Shown here: piece by piece, positions 17,455 through 25,400 of the stretch
How positions within the stretch are numbered: the first letter of the stretch is position 1
Layout: the number at the start of each line of letters is the position of its first letter
Assembly (NCBI RefSeq): GCF_016862795.1
Contig: NZ_BONQ01000003.1
Location: 1-64,000 of the forward strand
DNA from: Dactylosporangium siamense
Lineage (GTDB): Bacteria > Actinomycetota > Actinomycetes > Mycobacteriales > Micromonosporaceae
Length of the DNA: 64,000 bases
Direction of reading: 5' to 3'
Notes under the pieces: model-generated
What the model was told of the DNA's origin: nothing
Seen by the model: the letters and a program-made list of their open reading frames with translations, nothing else
Databases searched by the model: none
Position numbers and translations under genes: made by a program

Positions 17455-18582
17455 TTACTTGACGTCGTTCTCGGTGTAGTAGCCCGAGTCGATGAGGACC
17501 GACTTGTAGTTGGTCTTGTAGACGATCACCGGCTCGAGCAGGTAGGACGGGACGACCTTGTTGCCGTTGTCGTAGTCCTTGGTGTTGTTGGTCTCGGGCT
17601 TGCCGCCCTTGAGCACCGCGTCGGACATCTTGACGGTGACGTCGGCGAGCTTGCGGGTGTCCTTGTAGATCGTCGCGTACTGCTCGCCGGCGATGATCGA
17701 CTTGACCGACGCCTTCTCCGCGTCCTGGCCGGTCACGATCGGGTACGCCTGGCCGGCCGTGCCGTAGCCGCTGCTCTTCAGCGCGGACAGGATGCCGATC
17801 GACAGGCCGTCGTACGGCGACAGCACACCCTGGACCTTGGTGCCGCCGACGTAGGTCTTGGTGATGATGTCCTCCATGCGCTTCTGCGCCGTGGCGGGGT
17901 CCCACCGCAGGATCGCCACGGTCTTGAAGTCGACCTGGCCGGACTTCACGACGAGCGTGCCCTTGTCGATGTACGGCTTGAGCGTCGCCATCGCACCGTT
18001 GAAGAAGAACGTGGCGTTGTTGTCGTCCGGCGAACCGGCGAACAGCTCGATGTTGAACGGTCCGGTGGCGGTGCCGTCGGAGCCGTCCTCCTTCTTCAGG
18101 CCGAGGCCGACCAGCAGCGACGTGGCCTGCTGCACACCGACCTTGTAGTTGTCGAAGGTGGCGTAGTAGTCGACGTTGGGCGAGTTGCGGATCAGCCGGT
18201 CGTAGGCGATGACCGGGATCTTCTTGTCCGCCGCCTGCTGCAGCTGTGTGGTGATCGCGGTGCCGTCGATCGAGGCGACGATGAGCAGCTTCGCGCCCTT
18301 GGTGATCTGGTTCTCGATCTGGTTCACCTGCGTCGGGATGTCGTTCTCCGCGTACTGCAGGTCGACCTTGTAGCCGAGCTTCTCCAGGGCCGCCTTGACG
18401 TTGTTGCCGTCGGCGATCCACCGCTCCGAAGACTTGGTCGGCATGGTCACGCCGATGAGGCTGCCCGCCCCGGCGGCCTGCCCGGCCTCCTTGTCGGCGG
18501 TCTTCTCGGCGTCACCGCACGCGGTGACGCTCAGCGCCAAGGCCAGGCCGAGGCCGGCGACCAGTGCTCTGGGGAACTTCAT
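17455..18582 (-). CDS. chvE: Multiple-sugar-binding lipoprotein (ChvE-like)
   Basis: The gene encodes 375 aa from ATG 18582, chosen because GGAGG stands just upstream and the lipoprotein signal [18 protein letters not shown] with VTAC (Cys22) follows directly. The mature protein has the periplasmic-binding fold I pattern [19 protein letters not shown], then [16 protein letters not shown] and [14 protein letters not shown], as in Agrobacterium ChvE. It would capture monosaccharides outside the membrane and deliver them to MmsAB. As first gene of the operon it lies behind two LacI-type operators. Confidence 0.92.
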   Translation of the reverse strand: MKFPRALVAGLGLALALSVTACGDAEKTADKEAGQAAGAGSLIGVTMPTKSSERWIADGNNVKAALEKLGYKVDLQYAENDIPTQVNQIENQITKGAKLLIVASIDGTAITTQLQQAADKKIPVIAYDRLIRNSPNVDYYATFDNYKVGVQQATSLLVGLGLKKEDGSDGTATGPFNIELFAGSPDDNNATFFFNGAMATLKPYIDKGTLVVKSGQVDFKTVAILRWDPATAQKRMEDIITKTYVGGTKVQGVLSPYDGLSIGILSALKSSGYGTAGQAYPIVTGQDAEKASVKSIIAGEQYATIYKDTRKLADVTVKMSDAVLKGGKPETNNTKDYDNGNKVVPSYLLEPVIVYKTNYKSVLIDSGYYTENDVK

Positions 18583-18631
18583 GGGATGTCCTCCACCTGT
18601 TACGCAGGGTGCAGCGACCGCCGACGGCACC

Positions 18632-18645
18632 TGTGAGCGCTATCA
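18632..18645. promoter_or_regulatory. LacI-type operator 1 of the sugar ABC operon
   Basis: TGTGAGCGCTATCA is a near palindrome of the LacI-family type. It lies 50 bp upstream of the binding-protein ATG, between it and the second matching site, where a sugar-responsive repressor would control the chvE-mmsAB operon. No LacI gene adjoins it, so the regulator is encoded elsewhere. Confidence 0.6.
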
Positions 18646-18741
18646 ACGGTCCTGGACAGAAATCTGTGGGCGTCTTGGTCTTGAACGACTTGAAAGCACG
18701 ACAACGTTTCAAGCCGGTGGCGGGGGTGTTGCTCGGGACAG

Positions 18742-18755
18742 TGTTAACGCTCACA
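18742..18755. promoter_or_regulatory. LacI-type operator 2 of the sugar ABC operon
   Basis: TGTTAACGCTCACA is the reverse orientation of TGTGAGCGTTAACA and matches operator 1 at 12 of 14 positions. Its centre is 110 bp from operator 1 (about 10.5 helical turns), a spacing that allows DNA looping. It also lies 50 bp before the divergent acyl-CoA ligase start. Confidence 0.6.
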
Positions 18756-18805
18756 AATGGAGGTGTCAAGACGGCGCCACATCACGAAATGGCACGATGG
18801 TGGCC

Positions 18806-20140
18806 ATGCGCCTGATCGCCGGCACCACCGGCCCGGGATCCGCCGACCGTCCCGACGCGGTGTCCGTCGCCGGTCGGACCCTGTCCTCCGAGGCCCTGCT
18901 GGGCGCGTCACTCGCCGTCGCCGATGAGGTGCACGGCGCGACGGTCGTCGCGGTGGACGCGACCCCGACCCTCGAAACGGTGGTGGCGGTGCTCGGCGGC
19001 CTGCTCGCCGGCGCCGCGGTCGTGCCCGTGCCCGCCGACGCCGGCCCCGCCGAACGCGAGCACATCCTGCGCGACTCCGGCGCCCACCATACGTTGACCG
19101 ACGTCGACGTCACCCGCCGCTCATCGAGCAGCTACCCCGTGCCGGCCCCGGACGACGCGGCGCTCATCATGTACACCTCCGGCACGACCGGCGCGCCCAA
19201 GGGCGTCGTCCACACGCACGCGTCCCTCGAGGCCGGGGTCGACGCGGTCGCCGAGGCGTGGGACTGGACCCCGGACGACCGGCTGGTGCACGGGCTGCCA
19301 CTGTTCCACGTGCACGGCCTCGTGCTCGGGGTGCTGGGGGCGACCAGAGCCGGCTCGCCGCTCGTACACACGGGAAAACCGCAACCGGAGCGCTATGCGG
19401 CCGCCGGTGGGACCCTCTACTTCGGCGTGCCGACCGTGTGGTCCCGGGTGTGCGCGCAGCCCGCCGCGGCCCGTGCCCTGACCCGCGCCCGGCTCCTCGT
19501 GTCCGGCAGCGCCGCACTGCCCGTGCCGGTGTTCGAGCGGCTGCACGCGCTGACCGGGCACCGGCCCGTCGAGCGCTACGGGATGACCGAAACCCTGATC
19601 ACGATCAGCAGCCGCGCCGACGGCCCGCGCCGCGCCGGCCATGTCGGCTTCCCCGTGCGCGGCGTGCAGACCCGCGTCGACGCCGAGGACGGCGCGATCG
19701 GTGAGCTCTCGGTGCGCGGTCCGATGCTGCTGCGGCGGTACGTCCATCAGCCCGCCGATCTCGTCGACGGCTGGTTCCGCACCGGCGACATCGCCCGCAA
19801 GGACCCCGACGGCTGGCACCGCATCGTCGGGCGGGCCTCCACCGACCTCATCAAGTCCGGTGGCTACCGCATCGGCGCCGGCGAGGTCGAGGACGCGCTC
19901 CTGGCGCATCCGGCGGTGCGGGAGGCGGCCGTGATCGGCACCCCGCACGCGGACCTCGGTGAGGCAGTGACCGCATACGTCGTCGTGTCCACCACCGTCG
20001 GTGACGGTGAGCTCGCGGATTTCGTCGCCCGCCACCTTTCGATCCACAAGCGTCCCCGGATCGTGCACCTGGTCGAGGCGCTACCGCGCAACGCCATGGG
20101 CAAGGTGCAGAAGAAGCGCCTCGGTGGTCCTATGCTCTGA
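18806..20140 (+). CDS. Acyl-CoA synthetase (malonyl-CoA synthetase-like)
   Basis: This ANL-superfamily adenylate-forming enzyme has 444 aa from ATG 18806; an ATG three codons earlier is also possible. It has the AMP-binding loop LIMYTSGTTGAPKGVVHTH, motif YGMTETL, hinge region WFRTGDIARKDPDGWHRIVGR and the C-terminal catalytic lysine in LPRNAMGKVQKKRL. It activates a carboxylic acid to an acyl-AMP and then an acyl-CoA. The short length and HGLPLFHVHGL segment resemble malonyl/methylmalonyl-CoA synthetases (MatB), but substrate choice is uncertain. It is divergent from the sugar ABC operon and shares its control region. Confidence 0.88.
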   Translation: MRLIAGTTGPGSADRPDAVSVAGRTLSSEALLGASLAVADEVHGATVVAVDATPTLETVVAVLGGLLAGAAVVPVPADAGPAEREHILRDSGAHHTLTDVDVTRRSSSSYPVPAPDDAALIMYTSGTTGAPKGVVHTHASLEAGVDAVAEAWDWTPDDRLVHGLPLFHVHGLVLGVLGATRAGSPLVHTGKPQPERYAAAGGTLYFGVPTVWSRVCAQPAAARALTRARLLVSGSAALPVPVFERLHALTGHRPVERYGMTETLITISSRADGPRRAGHVGFPVRGVQTRVDAEDGAIGELSVRGPMLLRRYVHQPADLVDGWFRTGDIARKDPDGWHRIVGRASTDLIKSGGYRIGAGEVEDALLAHPAVREAAVIGTPHADLGEAVTAYVVVSTTVGDGELADFVARHLSIHKRPRIVHLVEALPRNAMGKVQKKRLGGPML

Positions 20141-20188
20141 GTGCCGGGCCCCGGACGCGGGCCGGTTCGATGGCTGGTGGTGGTCGTG

Positions 20189-20623
20189 GTGGAGACAGGC
20201 AGAATTCTGCGGTTCGACGAGGTGCGTGGTTACGGGTTCATCGCACCCAACGCGGGCGGCGAGGACGTGTTCGTCCACGCCAACGATTTCGGTGAGCAGC
20301 GGCACCTCGTGCATCCCGGCATGCGGGTCGAATACGAGGTCGAGGAGGGCGAGCGCGGGCTGAAGGTCGCCACCGTGCGCATCCTGGACGCCCCGGCCCG
20401 CCGCGAGCACACCCGGCCGGTCCGGCCCGTCCATGACCCGGACGACGACGCGGAGCCCGGCGACGACGACGGCCTCTGCGACGTGCTGAGCAGCCGCGAG
20501 TTCTCCGCCGAGGTGACCGAGCTGCTCATCCAGCACGTCCCGTCACTGACCGGCAGCCAGATCGCGCAGGCCCGGCAGCACCTGGTGAGCTTCGCACGCA
20601 CGCACGGATGGGTGGAGAGCTGA
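20189..20623 (+). CDS. Cold-shock-domain protein with C-terminal extension
   Basis: The gene encodes 144 aa from GTG 20189; GTG 20186 or an upstream start are alternatives. The N-terminal cold-shock fold carries RNP1-like GYGFIAPN and RNP2-like EDVFVHANDF, and so should bind single-stranded nucleic acid. An acidic Asp-rich linker follows (about residues 80-95). A 50-residue C-terminal helical domain (LLIQHVPSLTGSQIAQARQHL) is not present in ordinary Csp proteins. It ends 1 nt before the SDR gene, so both are one transcript. Confidence 0.85.
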   Translation: METGRILRFDEVRGYGFIAPNAGGEDVFVHANDFGEQRHLVHPGMRVEYEVEEGERGLKVATVRILDAPARREHTRPVRPVHDPDDDAEPGDDDGLCDVLSSREFSAEVTELLIQHVPSLTGSQIAQARQHLVSFARTHGWVES

Positions 20624-20624
20624 G

Positions 20625-21605
20625 TTGAAGGTCCTGTTCATCGGCGGCAGCGGCATCATCAGCTCCGCCTGCACCGCCCTGGCCGTGCGGCGCGGCATCG
20701 ACCTGCACGTGCTCAACCGCGGCGAGAGCACCACCCGCCCGCTCCCGCCCGAGGTCACCGTCCTGCGCGGCGACATCCGCGACCCGGCGTCGGCGCGGGC
20801 CGCCCTCGCCGGTCACACGTTCGACGCCGTCGTGGACTGGGTCGCCTTCACCCCCTCGCACGTGCTGGCTGACATCGAGCTGTTCCGCGGCCGCACCGGG
20901 CAGTACGTGTTCATCAGCTCCGCGTCGGCGTACCAGACCCCACCGGCCCGGCTGCCCGTCGTCGAGTCCTCGCCGCTGCGCAACCCGTTCTGGCAGTACA
21001 GCCGCGACAAGATCGCCTGTGAGGACCTCCTCGTGCAGGTGTACCGCGACAAGGGTTTCCCGGCCACGATCGTGCGCCCCTCGCACACCTACGACCGCAC
21101 CCTCACGCCGTTCGACGGCGGCTGGACGGCCTGCGCGCGCCTGCGCCAGGGCCGCGAGGTCGTCATCCACGGCGACGGCACGTCCCTGTGGACCCTCACC
21201 CACCACGAGGACTTCGCCAAGGGTTTCGTGCCGCTGCTCGGCCACCCCCGCGCCATCGGCGACGTCTTCCAGATCACCAGCGACGACGTCCTGACGTGGA
21301 ACCAGATCGCCGAGCACATGGCGGCGGCGTTGGGGGTGCCGGCGAAGCTCGTGCACGTGCCCTCCGACGCGATCGCCGCCGCCGATCCGGAATGGGGAGC
21401 CGGCCTGCTCGGCGACAAGGCCCACTCGATGGTCTTCGACAACAGCAAGCTGCGCGCCCTGGTCCCCGACTACGTCGCCACGATCCCGTTCCACGCGGGG
21501 GCGCGGGAGATCGTCGCCTGGTTCGACGAGGACCCGGCCCGCCAGATCATCGACGAACGCCTCGACAAGGTGATGGACGACCTGGTCGCCCGCTACCGCG
21601 TCTGA
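20625..21605 (+). CDS. NAD-dependent epimerase/dehydratase (SDR)
   Basis: This 326-aa protein starts at TTG 20625, one base after the upstream stop; TTG is unusual, but the Rossmann start LKVLFIGGSGIISS is immediate. The glycine motif is GGSGIIS (the third glycine is replaced by serine) and the catalytic pair YSRDK lies after FISSASAYQTPP. The layout resembles the atypical SDR branch that includes CSP41/isoflavone-reductase-like proteins. The reaction is unknown; a nucleotide-sugar or polyketide-type substrate is possible. Confidence 0.83.
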   Translation: MKVLFIGGSGIISSACTALAVRRGIDLHVLNRGESTTRPLPPEVTVLRGDIRDPASARAALAGHTFDAVVDWVAFTPSHVLADIELFRGRTGQYVFISSASAYQTPPARLPVVESSPLRNPFWQYSRDKIACEDLLVQVYRDKGFPATIVRPSHTYDRTLTPFDGGWTACARLRQGREVVIHGDGTSLWTLTHHEDFAKGFVPLLGHPRAIGDVFQITSDDVLTWNQIAEHMAAALGVPAKLVHVPSDAIAAADPEWGAGLLGDKAHSMVFDNSKLRALVPDYVATIPFHAGAREIVAWFDEDPARQIIDERLDKVMDDLVARYRV

Positions 21606-21885
21606 ACCCTCGTCCGCACCGCACGACGCCGCGTTGCGGGCGCGGCGAGGGGCACCGCCATCAACTCGGCATTGCGGGCGGAGGTCGGGTCACCACACGA
21701 CACTGCGTTACGGGCGGGGCGGGGGTCGGGTCACCGCCATCGGCTCAGCATTGCGGGCGGAGGTCGGGTCACCACACGACACTGCGTTACGGGCGGGGCG
21801 AGGATCGGGTCACCGCCATCGGCTCAGCGTTGGAGGCGGGGCGGGGTCACCGCACGACGCGGCGTTGCGGGCGAGGCGGGGTCAT
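21606..21885. repeat. 79-bp tandem repeat with alternating half units
   Basis: The string ATTGCGGGCGGAGGTCGGGT occurs at 21671 and again at 21750, a 79-bp period. Each unit is itself two related halves of about 40 bp, ending in CACCACACGACACTGCGTTA or CACCGCCATCGGCTCAGC. Degenerate half units continue to about 21885 and form the last codons of the histidine kinase gene (TPPRPQRRVVR). Confidence 0.75.
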
Positions 21886-23160
21886 CACCATCGGTTCCAG
21901 GACGATCGCGACCCTGGCACCGCGCAGCGGGCCGCGCTCCACGACGAGCCGGCCCCCGGCGGTCTCCGCGACCCGGCGGACGATGTCCAGCCCGAGCCCG
22001 GTGGAGCCGGCGCCGCTGGAGCCGCGGCGCAGCGCCCTGGCCGGATCGGCGATGCCCGGCCCCGCGTCGTCGACGGTGAGCCCGCGCGGGGAGACCTGCA
22101 CCTCGAAGCCGGTGCCCTCCGGGGTGTGCTGGAAGACGTTGCCGAGCATGCAGTCCACCGCGGACACCAGGTCGGACTCGGCGACCGGCACCCACACCGG
22201 CTCCTGACCGCCGACGACCCGCCATGGACGCTGCTGGTCCTCGGCGAGCACCGACCAGAACGCGAGCCGGTCCGCGACGACCTCGACCAGGTCGGTGCTC
22301 TCCGGCACCCGGTCCGCCGCCGAGCGCCGCGCGGTCGTGATGATCTGCTCGATCTCGTCGTCGAGGGCGTCGAACGCCTGCCGCATCCGCTCCCCGATCG
22401 GGCCGGGCGGCATCGCGTCGGCGTCCAGGCGGAGCGCGGTCAGCGGGGTGCGCAACCGGTGCGACAGGTCCGCGGCGAGCTCGCGTTCGGCGTCGGCGAA
22501 GGCGACCATCTGGTCCGCCATCCGGTTGAAGCTGCGCGCCGCGTCCCGCAGCTCCGGCGGGCCGTCCGGCTCGACCCGGGCGTGCAGGTCGCCGTCGCCG
22601 AACGCCCGCGCCCCCTCCGCCAGCTGCTTCGTCGACTTCACGATCTGCGCGCCGAGCCGGTCCGCGACCAGCGTCGAGCCGCCGATGAGGACGACCGCGA
22701 GCCCGACCAGGGCCAGCCACGCCGCGCCGACGCCACGGCTGAGGTCGGCGTCGGAGACGTACACCTCCACGACCGCGCTCCGGTCGCCGTCCAGGACCAC
22801 GGTCTGCAGGTATGCCAGCCCGCCGGGCGCGTCCACGGTCAGCGACCGGCCCTGCGCGGCGGCCCGGTCGACCTCCGCCGCCGGGGCATGGCTGGTGCCG
22901 ACCGTGGGCTCGCCCACAAGGTGCACGGCAAGGCGGCCGCTCTGCCCTGCCGGTACCGTGGCAACCGCGCGATCCAAGGCGCCGGATCCGTTGCCGGAGG
23001 CGGATGCGAGGGCGGCCACCATCGCGTCGGCCTGGTAACGCGCCTCGGCGAGGGCCCGGTCGTGCGCGATCTCCTTGGTGACATACGCGAGGGGGACCAG
23101 GAACGCCAGCGCGATCATCGAGGTGATCGCGAACGACAGGCGCATCAGCGCGTTCCTCAT
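21847..23160 (-). CDS. HAMP-domain sensor histidine kinase
   Basis: This 437-aa kinase starts at ATG 23160, overlapping the response-regulator stop (ATGA). A first membrane helix (about 5-25) and a second (about 148-168, WLALVGLAVVLIGGSTLV) frame a roughly 120-residue extracytoplasmic sensor domain. A HAMP domain is followed by the dimerisation helix with the phospho-histidine in LSHRLRTPLTALRLD. The ATPase has N (CMLGNVFQHTPEG), G1 (VDDAGPGI) and G2 (STGLGLDIVRR) boxes. The usual HE after the phospho-histidine is HR. The ligand is unknown. Confidence 0.92.
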   Translation of the reverse strand: MRNALMRLSFAITSMIALAFLVPLAYVTKEIAHDRALAEARYQADAMVAALASASGNGSGALDRAVATVPAGQSGRLAVHLVGEPTVGTSHAPAAEVDRAAAQGRSLTVDAPGGLAYLQTVVLDGDRSAVVEVYVSDADLSRGVGAAWLALVGLAVVLIGGSTLVADRLGAQIVKSTKQLAEGARAFGDGDLHARVEPDGPPELRDAARSFNRMADQMVAFADAERELAADLSHRLRTPLTALRLDADAMPPGPIGERMRQAFDALDDEIEQIITTARRSAADRVPESTDLVEVVADRLAFWSVLAEDQQRPWRVVGGQEPVWVPVAESDLVSAVDCMLGNVFQHTPEGTGFEVQVSPRGLTVDDAGPGIADPARALRRGSSGAGSTGLGLDIVRRVAETAGGRLVVERGPLRGARVAIVLEPMVMTPPRPQRRVVR

Positions 23161-23870
23161 GGCTGCGCGGGCGCCTGTTCCGGGTCCACGAGCATGACCC
23201 CGACCCCGCGGAACGTGCGCAGATACCGCGGCGCGGTGGCGCTCTCCCCCAGCTTGCGCCGCAGCCACGACACGTGCACGTCGATCGTCTGGTCCTCGCC
23301 GGAGCTGTCCGGCCGCTGCCACACCTCGGTCAGCAGTTCCCGCCGGCTCACCACCCGCCCAGCCCGCTGCGCCAGGTACGCCAGCAGATCGAACTCCTTC
23401 TTCGTCAGCTGCAACGGCTGCCCTTGTATCGACGCGAAGCGCTGCTGCGGGTTGACGTGCAGTGCACCGATCGTCACCCCGGCCGGCACCGCGGCGGGCC
23501 CCGGGGTGCCCTGCCCGCGACGCAGGACCGCGTTGATCCGAGCCGACATCTGCGCGCTGGAGAACGGCTTCGTCACGTAGTCGTCGGCACCCGCGTCCAG
23601 CAGCCGGATGATGTCCCGCTCCGAGCGCCGGGCGGTGGCCACGATGACCGGCGCGTTGGAGATGCCGCGCAGCATCCGCAGCACGTCCAGACCGTCCATG
23701 TCGGGCAGCCCCAGATCGAGAATGACCAGGTCCGGCGGGTCGGTCGCGATGACCCGCAGGGCGGATCCGGCGTTGCCGACCGGACGCACGACATGGCCGG
23801 CGTCGGTCAACGCCCGGGAAAGGGCGCCGGAGACGGCGACGTCGTCCTCGACGAGCAGGATCAGCGGCAT
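23157..23870 (-). CDS. OmpR/PhoB-family response regulator
   Basis: The gene encodes 237 aa from ATG 23870. The receiver domain has acidic D9-D10, phospho-acceptor D52 in LVILDLGLPDMDG and K101 in YVTKPFSS. The C-terminal winged helix (LQLTKKEFDLLAYLAQRAGRV, then TIDVHVSWLRRKLG and RTFRGVGVML) binds DNA. It is the partner of the HAMP kinase, whose start codon overlaps its stop. A divergent membrane-anchored protein gene at 23929 is a natural target or sensor partner. Confidence 0.95.
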   Translation of the reverse strand: MPLILLVEDDVAVSGALSRALTDAGHVVRPVGNAGSALRVIATDPPDLVILDLGLPDMDGLDVLRMLRGISNAPVIVATARRSERDIIRLLDAGADDYVTKPFSSAQMSARINAVLRRGQGTPGPAAVPAGVTIGALHVNPQQRFASIQGQPLQLTKKEFDLLAYLAQRAGRVVSRRELLTEVWQRPDSSGEDQTIDVHVSWLRRKLGESATAPRYLRTFRGVGVMLVDPEQAPAQP

Positions 23871-23928
23871 GGCAACACCGTAACGCCGGGTTTGACGCTG
23901 ACAACGGTGCGGGTGAGAAGATCTGCCG

Positions 23929-24504
23929 GTGCGGGTCAGACGAGCGGCGGTGCCGGTGCTGCTGTGGTGCCTGGCGACCGCGGCGAGCATCGCCGTGGCG
24001 TCACTGGCGCTGCGCCCCGTGCTGCACACGGCCGTGCCGTCGGACTCGCTGCCGGTGCCCGCCGCCGAGGCCCGCGGCCCGGGCGACCTCATCCCACAGC
24101 CCCCGGCCCCCTCGTTCACTTCCCCTGCCACCTCCACCACTTCCCCCGCCGCCACTTCAGCCGCGCCACGCACCTCCGCCCCACCCCCCACCGCCAAGGC
24201 CACCACGGCCGCCCCGGCCCGCGTCGTGGACGGCTGGACGGTGACAACGGATGGCGATGGCGTGGACACGTACCTGCGCTCGTTCCGCTCCGAGGGCGGC
24301 GACGCGGTCATCCGCATCCACGCCGCCGTCGTCTCCCTCGTCACCGCCACCGCTCGCAGCGGCTACTCCGTGTCCCGGGCCCAGACCGAGCCAACCCGCC
24401 TGGTCGTGCAGTTCATCTCCGACGGCGGCAACGCCGCCTACCTCGTAGACGCCATGTGGTGGCAAGAATCCCCCCACGGCACCGTGACCCGCATCGGCAC
24501 ATAG
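23929..24504 (+). CDS. Membrane-anchored extracytoplasmic protein, unknown
   Basis: The protein has 191 aa from GTG 23929 and appears leaderless or nearly so. An N-terminal signal anchor (VPVLLWCLATAASIAVASLAL) is followed by a Pro/Thr/Ser/Ala linker (about 50-95). A compact C-terminal domain of about 95 residues follows (VVDGWTVTTDGDGVDTYLRSF, AVIRIHAAVVSLV, LVVQFISDGGNAAYLVDAMWW). No family was recognised. Its divergent position 58 bp from the two-component operon makes it a plausible target or input protein. Confidence 0.72.
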   Translation: MRVRRAAVPVLLWCLATAASIAVASLALRPVLHTAVPSDSLPVPAAEARGPGDLIPQPPAPSFTSPATSTTSPAATSAAPRTSAPPPTAKATTAAPARVVDGWTVTTDGDGVDTYLRSFRSEGGDAVIRIHAAVVSLVTATARSGYSVSRAQTEPTRLVVQFISDGGNAAYLVDAMWWQESPHGTVTRIGT

Positions 24505-24751
24505 CCCCTGATCGCGTGGCCCATACGACGAGATCCGCTCCCACAACGACCCGCCACGTTCTCACCACCCGCGACACTGACTCCATCCAGACAGCACCCC
24601 TTCGGACATCTCACGCCATGCTCCGGGCCGGCAGGCGCACACCGCGTTCCGAGCCGGCAGGCTCACACCGCGTTCCGAGCCGGCAGGCTCACACCGCACG
24701 GAGGCTCACGTTGCGTCCGGGGCAGCTCACATCGCGTGCGGGGGCGAACCG

Positions 24752-24987
24752 TGCCCTGTCCCAGCGGACCGCACGCACTGGACCGGCTATATCGTGCCGG
24801 GCGGATCACGTCGCCTCCGGCGTGACCGGTGCCCTGCCCCAGCAGACCGCACGCACCGGACCGGGCCACGTCATGCCGGGCGGAACACACCGCGTCCGGC
24901 GACACCGGTGTCCTGCCTCAGCAGACCGCACGCACCGGACCGGGCCACGTCGTGGCGGGGCGGAACGCACCGCGTCAGGGCGGATCA
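24752..24987. repeat. Three imperfect 78-79 bp tandem repeats
   Basis: Units begin TG(C/T)CCTG(T/C)C(C/T)CAGC(G/A)GACCGC at 24752, 24830 and 24909. They continue CACGCACCGGACCGGGCCAC and end near a GCGTCCGGC-like segment. They lie in the gene-poor region. Confidence 0.7.
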
Positions 24988-25366
24988 GGTCGTGCCAGCA
25001 CGAGCGCGGCCATGCCCTGTCCTCGCGGACCACGCGTGCCGGTCGGGCCACCTCCAAGTCCCGGCAGACCACCGGATGTCCGGGCGGCCCACGTCGGATT
25101 CGGGCAAGGGCGCTGCGCTTGGCGGCTTGAGAAGCATCCGACGCCACGTCCAGCCCGACGCCACGGTGCCAGTTGTCGCCACACTGCGGACACTCGGCGC
25201 ATCACATCCGGTTCGCCGACGCAGTGGCGGGCCGGCGCACACGGAGCCCCGACGTCGTGACGACACGATCGCCGTTGGTGCACAGGAGGGGTCGGACCTC
25301 GGTCAACCACCCGCCCTGCCGCGTGAACAACACCTGGAGTAATCCGTCCAGACGCAACGTGTCCAC
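24806..25366 (-). pseudogene. Degenerate reading frame with in-frame TGA
   Basis: From GTG 25366 the minus strand reads a protein-like stretch (VDTLRLDGLLQVLFTRQGG, then EVRPLLCTNGDRVVTTSG) until TGA at 25202-25204. The same frame continues past the stop with CAECPQCGDNWHRG, a C-x2-C-like zinc-ribbon signature, and on to about 24806, where it enters the tandem repeats. This looks like the ruin of a small gene broken by a nonsense change and later invaded by repeats. Low confidence. Confidence 0.25.
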
Positions 25367-25400
25367 CGCCGCACGGACGCGACGGTGTCATGAACGGGGC

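Larger units (their letters stand above)
24505..25400. other. Gene-poor, repeat-rich region
   Basis: About 900 bp carry no convincing intact gene. The left part holds two copies of a 26-bp unit (CGTTCCGAGCCGGCAGGCTC followed by ACACCG) at 24645 and 24671. Three imperfect 78-79 bp units follow. The right part has only a degenerate minus-strand reading frame. Plus-strand translations are Arg/Thr/His-rich and not protein-like. Confidence 0.6.

Noticed and set aside
21606-25000. Tandem repeats at 21.67, 24.65 and 24.75 kb considered as CRISPR arrays
   Set aside because: Units abut each other with no unique spacers of constant length, and no cas genes are present.
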